A stretch of DNA of 64,000 nt from Desulfolutivibrio sulfoxidireducens (GTDB taxonomy: Bacteria > Desulfobacterota > Desulfovibrionia > Desulfovibrionales > Desulfovibrionaceae), in contig NZ_CP045508.1 of assembly GCF_013376475.1 (NCBI RefSeq), positions 3,570,001-3,634,000 of the forward strand. Direction: 5' to 3'. The position numbers and the translations under genes are program-made. Shown piece after piece: positions 63,718 to 64,000 of this stretch (within the stretch, counting starts at the first letter, position 1; each line of letters starts with the position of its first letter). The notes under the pieces are model-generated. The model was not told the DNA's origin and made no database searches. It was given only the letters and a program-made list of their open reading frames with translations.

Positions 63718-64000
63718 CTACCCGGCCAGGTAGGCGGCGATCAGGGCGTCGTATTCGGCGGTCAGTTTGAAGGTGGCGGCGGCCAGTTCCCGACGCAGCG
63801 GCAGTCCGGCGTGGAAGTCCTTGTCCAGAAGCTCGCGTTGCACGCGGGGATACTGGCCGGGTCCCGGGACCACCAGGATGCTTTGGAAATTCTTGGCCGA
63901 GGCCCGCAGCAGGCAGGGACCGCCGATGTCGATGCGCTCCACCATGTCCTTGAGGGACAGGCCGGCCTTCAGGGCGGCGGCGAAGTCGTAGAGGTTGACG
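63718..64000 (-). CDS. purH: IMP cyclohydrolase / PurH N-terminal-domain protein, partial
   Basis: Only the C-terminal 93 codons are visible, and the gene continues past the right edge. VNLYDFAAALKAGLSLKDMVERIDIGGP then LLRASAKNFQSILVVPGPGQYP and LRRELAAATFKLTAEYDALIAAYLAG is the IMP cyclohydrolase (MGS-like) domain of PurH. The stop follows directly, so it ends where bifunctional PurH would continue into AICAR transformylase. It is thus a stand-alone cyclohydrolase-type domain. It lies immediately upstream of hflX, whose ribosome site begins about 24 bases after this stop. Confidence 0.86.
   Translation of the reverse strand, partial: VNLYDFAAALKAGLSLKDMVERIDIGGPCLLRASAKNFQSILVVPGPGQYPRVQRELLDKDFHAGLPLRRELAAATFKLTAEYDALIAAYLAG

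Overview
The window is about 64 kb of very GC-rich, gene-dense DNA, most like a sulfate-reducing Desulfovibrionaceae bacterium (a Solidesulfovibrio/Desulfolutivibrio-type genome). The basis is the gene set: an AOR-family tungstoenzyme, a single-cluster ferredoxin beside a tandem universal-stress protein, a TauE/SafE exporter operon with DUF4881-like and small membrane partners, a MoeA fused to a PBP-like domain, a PHP-glycosyltransferase fusion, and many chemosensory and sigma-54 genes. The genus is inferred from remembered family distributions, not from a search. I recognise no rRNA, tRNA, CRISPR array, transposase or prophage.

Layout. 1-2.3 kb: flavin redox genes (nitroreductase end, two flavin reductases, an FMN reductase). 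2.7-9.5 kb: a TPR lipoprotein, a secreted protein, a DUF1800/DUF1501 export pair, a receiver-TPR protein and an acidic protein. 9.6-12.6 kb: an overlapping AOR-class II aldolase pair. 12.6-18.7 kb: a 54-aa membrane protein, an orphan FtsX/DevC-type permease, a glycosyltransferase, a PHP-GT4 fusion and a lipoprotein. 18.8-28.2 kb: metabolic genes (shikimate kinase family, GmhA, FmdB, HemC, CobT, phosphofructokinase, a glycosyltransferase, USP, ferredoxin, AguB-like hydrolase). 28.3-30.2 kb: MoeA-PBP.

30.3-40.0 kb is a seven-gene minus-strand chemosensory operon in the order MCP, CheW, CheR-TPR, CheW, CheA-REC, CheB, output regulator. This is the wspA-B-C-D-E-F-R order, but the output protein is a receiver-PP2C phosphatase rather than a diguanylate cyclase. 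Nearly every gene junction is a 4-base stop/start overlap.

40.3-41.7 kb holds a ZIP transporter, a half-size GDT1/TMEM165 protein and, 8 bases later, a 75-codon TusA/SirA-like gene. That gene's active-site position is an in-frame UGA followed by a bacterial-SECIS-like hairpin, so it is a strong selenoprotein candidate. 41.7-48.5 kb is a seven-gene membrane/stress operon (USP, small membrane proteins, TauE, lipoprotein, YcgL). It sits behind a close match to a sigma-54 promoter and is divergent from a membrane-bound sigma-54 activator with a non-canonical GAFTGA loop. 48.7-55.1 kb: an NlpC/P60 lipoprotein, two Liv-type binding proteins and a hybrid kinase, with no permease. 55.1-58.0 kb: AzlCD, a methyltransferase and an alpha/beta hydrolase. 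58.2-61.7 kb: an AT-rich leader and a cassette of amidohydrolase, DUF6765-like and lysozyme-like genes. 62-64 kb: HflX and the end of an IMP cyclohydrolase-like gene.

Two intergenic gaps near the ends (904-1144 and 61693-61956) carry the same composite repeat in opposite orientations. Its outer modules are conserved. Its core is a perfect 25-27 bp hairpin whose sequence differs completely between copies while pairing is kept. Shorter relatives lie at 25741-25914 and 28164-28222.
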